Below the pieces are notes generated by a model. It was given only the letters and a program-made list of their open reading frames with translations, did no database searches and was not told where the DNA came from. Below are positions 25,135 through 34,188 of a stretch of 64,000 nucleotides of DNA, in pieces; position 1 is the stretch's first letter, and each line of letters begins with the position of its first letter. This DNA comes from 40CM-4-69-5 sp036556905. GTDB taxonomy: Bacteria; Methylomirabilota; Methylomirabilia; Rokubacteriales; CSP1-6. Made by a program: the position numbers and the translations under genes. The stretch covers positions 97,822-161,821 of the forward strand of contig DATBIM010000102.1 in assembly GCA_036556905.1 (NCBI GenBank). Direction: 5' to 3'.

Positions 25135-28110
25135 TCAGCGTACCCGGTAGGACTGGACCAGCCGGTTGCCGGCGCGATCGATCTCGACGACGACGGTGGC
25201 CCGGTCAGGATCGCGCTGCAGCGGGATCAGCACTGCCAGCAGGCCCGAGGGCGGATGGTCGTCGATCCTGACGATCATGTCGCCGGCCTGAATGCCGAGC
25301 CGGCCGGCCAGGCGGGGATCCGTCACCGCGAAGCCCTCCGCGCTGAGGACGCCCTCGATCAGGTTCGACGTCACCTGCCAGCGCCGGGCGGCGCGTGGAG
25401 CCAGCGGATTGAGCAGCGTGACCGAAGGCCCGTCCCCGGCCAGCGCGGCAAGATCCCGGACCGCCGGCGGGGGATCGGCGGCCAGCGGGCCGGGCGCGGC
25501 GCCACGGGCGGCGCGCTGATCGATCTGCCGGGTAACACCCGGCCGGGTAACACCCGCGGCCACGTCCTGGGCGCCGCCGCGCCCGACGACTGGCTTCTCG
25601 GCTGACGATGACTCATGTCCCCGTGGTCGGTCTCCGCCGGTTCGTCCGAGGATGAGCGCACCGGCGATGAGCATGCCCCCGGCCAGTCCCAGGATGATCA
25701 TGGTCGTCCTGATTCGCCGCGGCCTTCTTGCCGCGTTCGCTCCCAGCCCCACGATCGCGACGAGACCGGCGGCAGCCAGGGCCACGGCGACGAAGGGACG
25801 GTCCAGCGCGAAGCCGGCGCCATGGGCGACCGGGCGGAGCACGCCACGGACGGCGGCGGCCAGGACCGGCTCGTTCCTGACCGCGCGTGCGAAGGGCGGA
25901 CTGAGCGTGTAGTAGGCGCGGACGAGCAGTCGACCCACGGGGGTGGTCCGGAGCGCCTGATCGCGGAACCGACGGAGCGTCCGGACCTCGACGGTCAACC
26001 GCGAGCCGAAGGCCGCGGTGGCGATCACGCAGTCATCGTCGGCGTCGTCTTCTACCGGGACGGGGGCGATCAGATCGGCGAGCTTGACCACGAAGCCGTC
26101 TTCCCCGCCCTGGTTGGTCCTCTGAAAGGCGCCGGGCGTGGCGGGGAAGTCGGTGGCCAGGGTGAAGCCGGCCACCCACACGGCGCCGAGGGTCGCAGTG
26201 ATGGCCTGACCGAAGTCCTGTCCGGCCGCCAGGTTGCCCGTTCCTCCGAATCTGATGATGTCCAGGCTGATGCCGTTCACGCCGCTGCGCTTGTTGACGA
26301 CGACGTCCACATGGGACTGCGGGCATCCCGGAGGGAGGAGCGAGGGGTCGGTGCAGACCAGTTGATTGGCCACGAGCTGGACATCGCCGACGGCGTCGAC
26401 CGCGACCGCCGTCGGGACGGCGCTGCTCGTGCTTCGCGACCAGGCGATGAGGCTGCCCGTCGCGTCGAGCCTGGTGACGAAACCCTCGGTGAGGCCGGTG
26501 AACACGTCACCACCGGTCGCGGGAAAGTTCGCCGACGTCGTGCTGCCCACGACGTGCGGACTTCCCGCCGTGTTGACGGCGATCCCGTTGCCGATGTCGG
26601 CGCCGGCCCCCCCGAGGAAGGTGGACCAGCCGAGGCTGGCGTCGGCGTTCACCCGAGCCACGAAGGCCTCGACCCCGAGCCCGGGCAGGGGCTGCAGGCT
26701 TCCGGCTGTCGTCGGGAAGTCCGCCGACAGGGTGAAGCCGGTCACGTAGGCCCGGCCGCTGCCGTCGAGCGCGATGGCGTTGGCGGTATCATCGTTGTTG
26801 CCACCGAGAAAGGTCGAGTACTCGAGGACAGTGCCCAGGGCGCTCAGCCGGGTCACGAAGGCGTCGCGGCAATCGACGGGCGGATTCCCGCACGTCCCGC
26901 CGCCCAGATCAGGCTGCAACGCACTGGCGATGGGGAAGTCGATGGACCTGGTGCCCCCGGCCACGTGAGCCCGGCCACTGCTATCGACGGCGATCCCGAA
27001 CGCGGTGTCGAGTCCGGAACCGCCCAGGAAGGTGGAGTACGCGATCACCCCGTTGGGATCGAGCTTGACGACGAAGGCGTCGAAGTCGCCCTGGGGCAGC
27101 GCCTGGAAGCCGGCCGGGGTGGTCGGGAAGTCCGCCGAGTCGGTGAACCCGGCCAGGTAGGCGTTGTTGTTGGCGTCCACGTCGATGGCCCGGCCGCCGT
27201 CGGTGCCCGATCCGCCGATGTACGCCGAGTAGAGCAGGACCTGCCCGTTGGCGTCGAGCTTGCTCACGAACGCATCGAACCCGCCGGCCAGCGCGGTGGT
27301 GCCAATCTCCGGAAAATTGAGCGACGCCGTGTCGCCGGTCACGTAGACATTGCCCCCGACGTCCACGGCCACGCCGAAGGCCTGGTCGTCGCCGCTGCCC
27401 CCGAGATGCGTCGCCCACGCGATGACGGGATCGATCACCAGCGGGTGCGAGCGATCATGTGGCCCCAGCGCGAAGCCGGCTTGCGCCGGTCCGCGCACGA
27501 CCCACGCCACCGGGATCTCACGCCGTGCCCGGTCGATCACCTGGTAAGCAACTGGCCGGCTGAGTCGCAGCGGGGGCCCGCCCGTGGTCAGAACCAGATC
27601 ACCGGCGCCGTCCACGGCAGCGTCCCGGATGCCCTCGAATCCCAGCGCGATAGCCCCGGGGTCAGCACCAGGCCGGATGACGAACTCCTGCTCGATCCGC
27701 GATCCGGCGTGGGCCCTGTAGATGGCGTCGATTCCGGAATAGGCATTCCGATAGACGACGCCGTCGTAGGTCGGCACGTTCGTGTACCAATTCGCGGGGT
27801 TCCGCCCGAGGAAGTAATGCGTCCGGCCTGGCAGTGGCCGGAGGCCGATGATCTCGGAGTCCTGATGCGCTCCCAGGAGGCGAAGCTGAACCCTCTGGCC
27901 GGCGCGCCGGTCGGCCAGGATCACTCCGGACTGGGTGACGAAGAGCGCGTAGCCGGGACCGCGTGAGAGAAACTTTACGCGGGCGTCGGCCTGCCCGCGA
28001 TTGGGCTCGAAGACGACTGGCAGGGGAGGGCCGGCGCTACCGGCGGCGGGAGCCGCGAGCACCGCAACCGCCAGTCCCACAGCGAGGCAGGTCCCTCGCA
28101 TCGGCGCCAT
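25135..28110 (-). CDS. SBBP-repeat beta-propeller protein with CFI-box, two TM helices and PDZ-like tail
   Basis: 991 aa exported protein. Signal peptide (residues 1-26); N-terminal domain beginning VVFEPNRGQADARVKFLSRG (DUF7948-like); SBBP propeller repeats from about 235 to 670 with recurring cores WATHLGGSGDDQA, YSAYIGGSGTDGG, YSTFLGGSGLDTA, YSTFLGGNNDDTA and WSTFLGGAGADIG. At residue 694 comes CVIATAAFGS ... LRRFRDQALR, a CFI-box-CTERM sorting motif, then helices at about 773-793 and 804-822, a Pro/Ala linker and a PDZ-like domain (905-991, EGFAVTDPRLAGRLGIQAGD). Normally the CFI-box ends a protein. Paralogue of the gene at 30749-33769. Confidence 0.9.
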   Translation of the reverse strand: MAPMRGTCLAVGLAVAVLAAPAAGSAGPPLPVVFEPNRGQADARVKFLSRGPGYALFVTQSGVILADRRAGQRVQLRLLGAHQDSEIIGLRPLPGRTHYFLGRNPANWYTNVPTYDGVVYRNAYSGIDAIYRAHAGSRIEQEFVIRPGADPGAIALGFEGIRDAAVDGAGDLVLTTGGPPLRLSRPVAYQVIDRARREIPVAWVVRGPAQAGFALGPHDRSHPLVIDPVIAWATHLGGSGDDQAFGVAVDVGGNVYVTGDTASLNFPEIGTTALAGGFDAFVSKLDANGQVLLYSAYIGGSGTDGGRAIDVDANNNAYLAGFTDSADFPTTPAGFQALPQGDFDAFVVKLDPNGVIAYSTFLGGSGLDTAFGIAVDSSGRAHVAGGTRSIDFPIASALQPDLGGGTCGNPPVDCRDAFVTRLSALGTVLEYSTFLGGNNDDTANAIALDGSGRAYVTGFTLSADFPTTAGSLQPLPGLGVEAFVARVNADASLGWSTFLGGAGADIGNGIAVNTAGSPHVVGSTTSANFPATGGDVFTGLTEGFVTRLDATGSLIAWSRSTSSAVPTAVAVDAVGDVQLVANQLVCTDPSLLPPGCPQSHVDVVVNKRSGVNGISLDIIRFGGTGNLAAGQDFGQAITATLGAVWVAGFTLATDFPATPGAFQRTNQGGEDGFVVKLADLIAPVPVEDDADDDCVIATAAFGSRLTVEVRTLRRFRDQALRTTPVGRLLVRAYYTLSPPFARAVRNEPVLAAAVRGVLRPVAHGAGFALDRPFVAVALAAAGLVAIVGLGANAARRPRRIRTTMIILGLAGGMLIAGALILGRTGGDRPRGHESSSAEKPVVGRGGAQDVAAGVTRPGVTRQIDQRAARGAAPGPLAADPPPAVRDLAALAGDGPSVTLLNPLAPRAARRWQVTSNLIEGVLSAEGFAVTDPRLAGRLGIQAGDMIVRIDDHPPSGLLAVLIPLQRDPDRATVVVEIDRAGNRLVQSYRVR

Positions 28111-28165
28111 CCTACGGGCAGGAATCTCCGACGTCCAGAGCAGATTGAGAGCGCCGGCCCTGTGC

Positions 28166-28411
28166 TCAGGATCGGGCTCGCTCCTCGGGGTTCCGATCCA
28201 CGATGCACAGACGACAGATCCGGTCGTCGAGGTCGGCGCTCAGCCGGTGCAACAGCGACCGGGGGACCTTGAGGAGCGCCTCCACCTCGTAGGCCAGCAG
28301 GTCGAGCCCCGCGATCACGCTGGCCCGCCAGGGATCGAGGAAAAAGTCGGTTCTGAACGCCTCGTCCGTGACCATCTTGCCGAGCGCCCGCTCCACCGAT
28401 CTCTGGCTCAT
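28166..28411 (-). CDS. Small NHLP-clan-like protein (Os1348-like)
   Basis: 81 aa, ATG 28411 with Shine-Dalgarno GAGGAGG. MSQRSVERALGKMVTDEAFR ... FFLDPWRASVIAGLDLLAYEVEALLKVP has the pattern of Os1348-family proteins of the nitrile-hydratase-leader-peptide clan: an N-terminal helix, a DEAFR motif, a short DP turn and a second helix. There is no Gly-Gly cleavage site, but a Cys pair (CRLC) near the end. No peptide-modifying enzyme is nearby. It lies between a sigma-54-like promoter and the SBBP gene 55 bp downstream. Family assignment is from pattern memory. Confidence 0.7.
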   Translation of the reverse strand: MSQRSVERALGKMVTDEAFRTDFFLDPWRASVIAGLDLLAYEVEALLKVPRSLLHRLSADLDDRICRLCIVDRNPEERARS

Positions 28412-28436
28412 CCTGTCCTCCTCGCTCCCAGGAGAG

Positions 28437-28452
28437 AGCAAGAGGCACGCCG
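28437..28452 (-). promoter_or_regulatory. Sigma-54 (-24/-12) promoter-like element upstream of the NHLP-like gene
   Basis: Minus strand CGGCGTGCCTCTTGCT. Against TGGCACGNNNNTTGCW it matches GGC, the G at position 7, TTGC and the final W, with exact GG-N10-GC spacing; T1, A5 and C6 differ. Start of transcription would be near 28426, 15 nt before the ATG. It lies in the 177-bp gap after a sigma-54 activator gene. Confidence 0.5.
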
Positions 28453-28588
28453 AATGAGTGGTGTCGTGCAAGTGGCTGAGACGGTGACGATGGTGACATG
28501 GCGAACCGCCGCGTCGATCGGAGGCTGTCGGGGTTGCCGCAGTGGCGCTGCGGATCCTGCTACAGACTGTCGAGAAATCTACAGCCGC

Positions 28589-30709
28589 TCAGGCGCCGTC
28601 CAGGCCGAAGCGTTTGAGGCGCGTGTAGAGCTGAGAGCGGGTCAGCCCCAACAGCCTGGCCGCGCGGGACTTGTTGCCCCGCGCCTTCTGCATCGCGTCG
28701 GCGACGATCTGCCGCTCCGCCTCGGCCAGGGGAGTCACCGGCGCGTCCGCGGCCGGCGGGGCGGTCTCATCGCTTCGGACCTCCCGGCGCGGCGTGATGC
28801 CCAGCTGGGCCGCGGTGATGAGACTGCCATCGGACAGGATCAGCGCCCTCTCCACGGCGTTCTGCAGCTCCCGGATGTTGCCCGGCCAGCTGTGGGCGAT
28901 CAGCGCCTCGCGGGCGTCACGGCTCAGCCCGGGCTCCCCCTTGCCCATCCGCGCGCCGAGCGTGTGCACGAAGTGGTCGGCCAGGAGCAGCACGTCGTCG
29001 CCGCGCTCGCGCAGCGGGGGCAGGTGAACGGCGAAGACGTTGAGCCGATAGAAGAGATCCTCGCGGAAGCGGCCGTCCGCCACCGCCTGCTCCAGATCCC
29101 GGTTGGTGGCCGCCACGATGCGGACATCGGCCTTCAGCGTCGCGGTGCCGCCCACGCGCTGGAACTCGCGCTCCTGCAGCACGCGGAGCAGCTTGGCCTG
29201 CACGGGCGGGGTGAGCTCGGCGACCTCGTCGAGGAAGAGCGTGCCTCCCGCGGCCAGCTCGAAGCGCCCCGGCTTCTGGCGGTCGGCTCCCGTGAAGGCC
29301 CCGCGCTCGTGGCCAAACAGCTCCGACTCCAGCAGGGCCTCGGGCAGCGCCGCGCAGTTGACGGCGACGAACGGCCCGTCGGCGCGGACGCTGGCGTAGT
29401 GGATGGCGCGCGCCACGATCTCCTTGCCCGTGCCGCTCTCGCCGGTGAGCAACACCGTGGTCTCGGCGGGCGCCACCTTGGCCGCGCGCGAGAGGGCCTC
29501 GCGGACGGCCGGGGAGCGGCCGATGATCTGATCGAAGCCGTACTGCTGGCCCAGGGATTCCCGTAGCGAGGCCAATCGCTCCTCCAGCTGGCGGGCCCGA
29601 CCCTCGGCGGCGGCCAGGCGCCGCTGCTCGTCGCCCAGGCGCTGGTGCTGCAGGGCCAGAACCACGGACTCCGCGACGTGCTCGGCGATCTCTACGTCGG
29701 CCCCGTCGAACCAGTATGGACGTCGCTTGCCGAAGTACAGCGCGCCGCCGACCACCCCACCACGGTGAAGGGCCACGCCGAGGGCCGAGCGCCCGCCGTC
29801 GTCCAGCATGAGGCGGTCCCCCGGGCTCTTGGGATCGAGCTCGACGAGCGCATCGCGAACCAGGATGGGCTGGCCCGCGCGCATTTTCTCGGCGAAGGAG
29901 AAGCTCTCGAGATCCATCCTCCAGGGCGCCGGCTCGGCCGGCGGCGCGCTGTCCACCTCGACGAGCTTCTCCAGCTCGCGCCCGCTGGAGGAGAGCAGGC
30001 AGATCCCCATCACGTCGAAGTCGAGGACCGGCTTCACCACCTCGGCGAGCCGGTCGAAGACGTCCTTGACGTCCAGGCTCGTGGCCAGCGCCGGGCCCAG
30101 CGCGGCCAGGCCGTGCAGGCGGCGCAGCCGACGTCGCTCCCGTTGCAGCAGCACGGTGCTCTGAATGAAGGGCGCGATGAGATCGGCGACCTGCCGGCCC
30201 GTGGCCAGGTGCTGGTCGGTGTAGGCGCCGGCGGTCAGGCTGCTGGCGGCCAGGCAGCCCACCACCCGGCCCCCGCTGTACAGGGGGAGGAGCAGGGCCG
30301 CGCGAAATCCCGCCTGGCGGACCCGATGCTCGATCGCGCCTTCGCGGGCGACGCGATCGTCGGCGCGAAGATCATCGACGCGGAGCGCCTCGCCGTCGAA
30401 CACGGACCGAAGCCCCCAGTCGCCGACCCGATAGCGGCCCTCCGGCGAGAAGCCGGTGGTGTAGTGCCGGGCGTGCAGCACCGGCCCGTTCTTGGCGTGC
30501 TCGGCGAAGATGCTGAAGGTCCGGCGGTCGTCGTCGAGGTAGGCGATCACCAGCCGGTCGTGGGGGATGAGCCGCTCGAGCTTGGCCGAGAAATCGGCGA
30601 GAAAGCGTTGGGGATCGAACTCGTCCTGCATGGAACGGCCGATGGCCGCCAGGCATTCGACCAGGTCGGCCAGCGCCGTATCGTCGGCCACGGTCGTCAT
30701 GGCCCCCAA
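28589..30709 (-). CDS. Sigma-54-dependent transcriptional activator (GAF-GAF-AAA+-HTH)
   Basis: 706 aa enhancer-binding protein. Two GAF-like sensor domains (about 20-190 and 195-370), a coiled linker (about 375-400), then an AAA+ domain: Walker A GESGTGKE near 423-430, the sigma-54 contact loop GAFTGA near 468, Walker B GGTLFLDEVAEL, and a Fis-type HTH at the end (GNKSRAARLLGLTRSQLYTR). Layout matches FhlA/NorR-type proteins: the GAFs sense a small ligand or redox signal and release ATPase activity. It lies 39 bp after one SBBP gene and before the NHLP/SBBP unit, both of which have -24/-12 promoters. Confidence 0.95.
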   Translation of the reverse strand: MGAMTTVADDTALADLVECLAAIGRSMQDEFDPQRFLADFSAKLERLIPHDRLVIAYLDDDRRTFSIFAEHAKNGPVLHARHYTTGFSPEGRYRVGDWGLRSVFDGEALRVDDLRADDRVAREGAIEHRVRQAGFRAALLLPLYSGGRVVGCLAASSLTAGAYTDQHLATGRQVADLIAPFIQSTVLLQRERRRLRRLHGLAALGPALATSLDVKDVFDRLAEVVKPVLDFDVMGICLLSSSGRELEKLVEVDSAPPAEPAPWRMDLESFSFAEKMRAGQPILVRDALVELDPKSPGDRLMLDDGGRSALGVALHRGGVVGGALYFGKRRPYWFDGADVEIAEHVAESVVLALQHQRLGDEQRRLAAAEGRARQLEERLASLRESLGQQYGFDQIIGRSPAVREALSRAAKVAPAETTVLLTGESGTGKEIVARAIHYASVRADGPFVAVNCAALPEALLESELFGHERGAFTGADRQKPGRFELAAGGTLFLDEVAELTPPVQAKLLRVLQEREFQRVGGTATLKADVRIVAATNRDLEQAVADGRFREDLFYRLNVFAVHLPPLRERGDDVLLLADHFVHTLGARMGKGEPGLSRDAREALIAHSWPGNIRELQNAVERALILSDGSLITAAQLGITPRREVRSDETAPPAADAPVTPLAEAERQIVADAMQKARGNKSRAARLLGLTRSQLYTRLKRFGLDGA

Positions 30710-30748
30710 TCATACCGCGGGGACCCGAGCCCTCGGGGGCCGACGTCG

Positions 30749-33700
30749 TCAGCGTACGCGATACGAGTGCACGAGCCGCGTCCCACCGCGGTCGATCTCC
30801 ACGAGCACCGTCGCGCGGTCGGGATCGCGCTGGACCGCGCTCAGCACGGCGAGCAGGCCGCGCGGTGGACGCCCGCCGACGCTGACGATGGTGTCGCCGG
30901 CCTCGATGCCGAGCCCGCGGGTCAGGCGGGGATCGGTCACCACGAAGCCGTCCGCGCCGAGGACACCCTCGATCAGATCTGACCTCACCGCCCAGCGGCG
31001 GGCGTCGCGTGAAGCCAGTGGATTGATCAACCGCACCGATCCCTCCCGGCTTGTGAGGTCGCGCAGGAGGTCCCGCGTTGCTGGCGCTGGGGGTGTGGTG
31101 AGCGGCCTGGGGCCAGGCCCGCTCTCCGCACGCCGGGCCGTCGGCGTGGGCCGGGTGGATGGAGCCGGGGCGGCGAGTATCTCACTCACGCCAGGCTCCG
31201 GCCGGGCTTCCCGCGCCGCGGCTGGTGAGGGCGCTGGCAATTGCCCGGGCCCCGCCGGCATCCGCTCCGGCCGGGCCAGAGCCAGCACAATGACGAGCAG
31301 CACTGCTCCGACGATGAGGCAGGCGAGCGTCACACCCAGGACCGGCCTCGTTTTCCTTCGCGTCACCATCCCCAGCGCCAGCATCATTGCCAGCCCAATT
31401 GCCGTGAGCGCGATGGTCACGAAGGGCCTCTCGACAACAACGCCGACACCGAGGGCGACCGGGCGAAGCAGGCCGCGGACAACGGCGGCCAGCCGTGGGT
31501 TCCTCGCGACCGTGCGCGCCAGTGGCGGGCTCAGCCGGTAATAGGCGCGGACGAGCGCACGGCCGGCCGGGTGGGTCATCAGCACACGATCACGGAACTG
31601 CCGGAGGGTCTGGACCTCGGGAGCCAGCGGTGAGCCGAAGGCAGCGGTGGCGATTAGGCAGCCGCCAACGCCTCCTTCCGGAAAAAATCCTCCCTCCGGA
31701 GGGCCACTGGGAGGGTTCGTGGCGATCGGATCGATCGGGTCCATCAGCTTGACCACGAAAGCGTCGGCTCCACCCTGGTGGGCCGGCTGCACGGCGCCGG
31801 GTGTCGTGGGGAAGTCAGCCGCGCGGGTGAAACCCGCCACCCAGAAAGAAACGACCCCGCGGGTGACGATGGCCTGGCCGAAGTCCTGGCCGGCCGCCAG
31901 GTTGCTTCGTCCCCCGAACGTGATGATGTCGAGCCGGTGGCCGTCGCCGCCGCTGCGCTTGTCGACGACGACGTCGACGTGGGATTCTGCGCATCCCGGA
32001 GGGATGGTGGGCATCGTGCAGACGAGGGTGTTGGCGACGAGACGAACATCGGCGAAGTTGTTGAGGGCGACCGCCGTCGGCACGGCGCTGCCGGTGCTCC
32101 GGGACCAGAGGACAGCGCTGCCTGCCGCGTCGAGCTTCGTCACGAAACCATCGGTAGCGCCGATGAACGAATCTCCCCCGGTGGCCGGGAAGTTCGCCGA
32201 GGCCGTGCTCCCGACCACATGAGAATGTCCCGCCGTGTCGACCGCGATGCCGTTGGCAGTATCCGAGCCGCTGCCGCCCAGGTACGTCGACCAGCCGAGA
32301 CTGCCGTCGGCGTCCACCCTCGCGACGAAGGCGTCGAGCCCACCGCGTGGAGTGGGCAGCAGGCTCTCGAGGGTCGTCGGGAAGTTCCCCGACAGGGTGA
32401 AGCCGGTGAGGTACGCATTGACGTTACGGTCCAGGGCGATGCCGTTGGCAGCGTCGTCGTCGCTGCCACCGAGGAAGGTCGAATACTCGAGGTCGGTCCC
32501 AAGGGGATTCAGCCGAGCCACGAAGGCGTCGCGGCAGGGGAAGGTGTCCGGCGCGATCCCGCAGGTGCCGCCGCCCGGTGTCGGCTGGAGCGCATTGCTG
32601 ATGGGAAACTCGCTGGACCGGGTGCCACCGGCCACGTGGGCGCGGCCGTTGACATCCACGGCGATCCCGAGCGCTGTGTCGCTTTCAGCCCCACCCAGGT
32701 AGGTGGAGTAGAGGATGGCGCCGGTGGGGTCGAGCTTGACGACGAAGCCGTCGAGGCCTCCCCCGTGGACCGGCTGGACGGTGCCGGCCGTGGTGGGGAA
32801 GTCAGGAGAGTCGGTGAATCCCGCTAGATAGACATTTGCCGCTGAATCCGCGGCGATGGCCCGGGCTCCGTCGGTGCCGCTGCCGCCGATATAGGCGGAG
32901 TAGATGAGGCTCTGGCCGTTAGCATCGATCTTGGTCACGAAGGCGTCGGTCCCTACCGGGAGGCCAGAAGCATCTGGGAAGTCAGGCGACGTCGTGTCGC
33001 CGGTCACAACGACGTTGCCGACGGCGTCCAGGGCGACGCCGAAGGCCTGGTCGTCACCGGTGCCACCCAGGAGCGTCGCCCAGGTGATGACAGGATCGAT
33101 CACCAGCGGAAGCGAGCGGTCGTAGCGGCCGAGCCAGAACCCTACCTCCCTCGGCCCACGAACTATCCACGCGGCCTGAATCCCACGGTGGTGCCCGTCG
33201 ATCACCTGGTGGGCCACTGGCCGGCTGAGCCGCACCTCGCTCTTCGTTGTGGCCAGCACGAGGTCGCCGGCGCCGTCCACGCTCGCCGCCTGGACCCCAT
33301 CGAGCTCCAGCCTGATCGCGTCGGGATCAGCGCCAGGCTGGACCAGGAAGTCCTGCTCGATGCGCAGCGCGGCGTCAGCCCTGTAGACCGCGTCGATCCC
33401 CGGGTAGACCTCCCGGTACGCGACCCGCGCATACGTGGGCACATTCGTCCGCCAGTGCAGGGGATTCTGCCCGATGAAGTAGTGAATCCGCCCCGGCAGG
33501 GGCTCGAGACCGACCACCTCGGGTTCCTCTCGCGCCCCGACGAGACGCAGCCGCACCCGTTCGCCGGTGCGACGATCGGCGAGCATCGTCTCGGCGGCCG
33601 TGATGAAGAGCGTGAAGCCCGGCCCGCGCGACAGGAACTTCACCTGGGCATCCACCTGTCCACGGTTGGCTTCGAAGACGACCGGCCCGCGCGCCCCGGC

Positions 33701-33769
33701 GGCGCCGGGCACGAAAACCATGAAAAGCGCCGCAGCCACACCCGTGCCGATCCATGTCGCTCGTGGCAT
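30749..33769 (-). CDS. SBBP-repeat beta-propeller protein with CFI-box, two TM helices and PDZ-like tail (paralogue 2)
   Basis: 1006 aa from ATG 33769, chosen for its AGGAGG Shine-Dalgarno and because the protein then starts with a signal peptide (MPRATWIGTGVAAALFMVFV). Same order as its paralogue: VVFEANRGQVDAQVKFLSRG domain, SBBP repeats (WATLLGGTGDDQA, YSAYIGGSGTDGA, YSTYLGGAESDTA, YSTFLGGSDDDAA, WSTYLGGSGSDTA), CFI-box at residue 704 (CLIATAAFGSPLAPEVQTLR), two helices, Pro/Arg-rich linker, and PDZ-like C-terminus. Likely cell-surface or periplasmic and co-transcribed with the downstream activator gene. Function unknown. Confidence 0.9.
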   Translation of the reverse strand: MPRATWIGTGVAAALFMVFVPGAAGARGPVVFEANRGQVDAQVKFLSRGPGFTLFITAAETMLADRRTGERVRLRLVGAREEPEVVGLEPLPGRIHYFIGQNPLHWRTNVPTYARVAYREVYPGIDAVYRADAALRIEQDFLVQPGADPDAIRLELDGVQAASVDGAGDLVLATTKSEVRLSRPVAHQVIDGHHRGIQAAWIVRGPREVGFWLGRYDRSLPLVIDPVITWATLLGGTGDDQAFGVALDAVGNVVVTGDTTSPDFPDASGLPVGTDAFVTKIDANGQSLIYSAYIGGSGTDGARAIAADSAANVYLAGFTDSPDFPTTAGTVQPVHGGGLDGFVVKLDPTGAILYSTYLGGAESDTALGIAVDVNGRAHVAGGTRSSEFPISNALQPTPGGGTCGIAPDTFPCRDAFVARLNPLGTDLEYSTFLGGSDDDAANGIALDRNVNAYLTGFTLSGNFPTTLESLLPTPRGGLDAFVARVDADGSLGWSTYLGGSGSDTANGIAVDTAGHSHVVGSTASANFPATGGDSFIGATDGFVTKLDAAGSAVLWSRSTGSAVPTAVALNNFADVRLVANTLVCTMPTIPPGCAESHVDVVVDKRSGGDGHRLDIITFGGRSNLAAGQDFGQAIVTRGVVSFWVAGFTRAADFPTTPGAVQPAHQGGADAFVVKLMDPIDPIATNPPSGPPEGGFFPEGGVGGCLIATAAFGSPLAPEVQTLRQFRDRVLMTHPAGRALVRAYYRLSPPLARTVARNPRLAAVVRGLLRPVALGVGVVVERPFVTIALTAIGLAMMLALGMVTRRKTRPVLGVTLACLIVGAVLLVIVLALARPERMPAGPGQLPAPSPAAAREARPEPGVSEILAAPAPSTRPTPTARRAESGPGPRPLTTPPAPATRDLLRDLTSREGSVRLINPLASRDARRWAVRSDLIEGVLGADGFVVTDPRLTRGLGIEAGDTIVSVGGRPPRGLLAVLSAVQRDPDRATVLVEIDRGGTRLVHSYRVR

Positions 33770-33810
33770 CGTCGACCTCCTGGGGAGGCGTTCGCGATGC
33801 CGGCGCATGG

Positions 33811-33826
33811 AGCAACTCCCGCGCCA
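33811..33826 (-). promoter_or_regulatory. Sigma-54 (-24/-12) promoter upstream of the SBBP paralogue 2
   Basis: Minus strand TGGCGCGGGAGTTGCT fits TGGCACGNNNNTTGCW with one mismatch (A5 to G). Predicted start near 33800 leaves a 31-nt leader holding the AGGAGG Shine-Dalgarno of the gene at 33769. The adjoining activator gene supplies a matching enhancer-binding protein. Confidence 0.75.
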
Positions 33827-34175
33827 CCCAGGAACGACGAGGCCATCCGGCCAGATGCTGAAGGCTACTTATCGGTGATTGTTGCAAAGTCGCCACGTGT
33901 GGACCGTCCAGCCGCCGCTGATGTGGTTCTCTGCGCGGCCAGTGGCCGGCGAATCTCCGACAGCGAATCTGTCGAACCACGGTGCTGCGGGCACCTTGGC
34001 GTGTCCCGGGCCCGGGGCTATGGCGATACCTGCTGGGGGTTGCCGAGCGCAAGGCCGTTCCCAATGGCACTCGCCTGGCTGTGGGTGCAGTGCTGGCGCA
34101 GGCATTCACGAGATTTTGAGGGTTCCGGACGCCGGCTTTACGCGCCGTTGACGTCGCGCGCGCTACAACAAGTCT
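33827..34175. other. Intergenic region, about 350 bp
   Basis: Between the sigma-54 promoter (minus strand) and the ribosome binding site of the zinc-ribbon gene (plus strand). No convincing gene: the short frames across it have no Shine-Dalgarno and no family-like sequence. It should hold the enhancer sites of the sigma-54 promoter and a promoter for 34189, but I could not identify either. Confidence 0.6.
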
Positions 34176-34188
34176 GGAGGAGGGCCAG

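Noticed and set aside
25615..27966. Long antisense open frame (783 codons) opposite the SBBP gene
   Set aside because: Low-complexity, charge-rich translation with no family features; it mirrors the strong third-position GC bias of the real gene. The same holds for long antisense frames at 42084-44159, 20256-22121, 472-2454 and 11456-13201.
28166..28411. RiPP biosynthetic gene cluster
   Set aside because: Only a leader-like small protein is present; there is no radical SAM, YcaO, LanM or peptidase-transporter gene anywhere near.
33882..33895. A second sigma-54-like site on the minus strand (TGGCGACTTTGCAA)
   Set aside because: TGGC and TTGC are separated by 4 bp instead of 7, so the -24/-12 spacing is wrong.
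33879..34151. 90-codon plus-strand frame upstream of the zinc-ribbon gene
   Set aside because: No ribosome binding site, an unusual Pro/Gly/Cys composition without pattern, and it overlaps the presumed enhancer region of the sigma-54 promoter.
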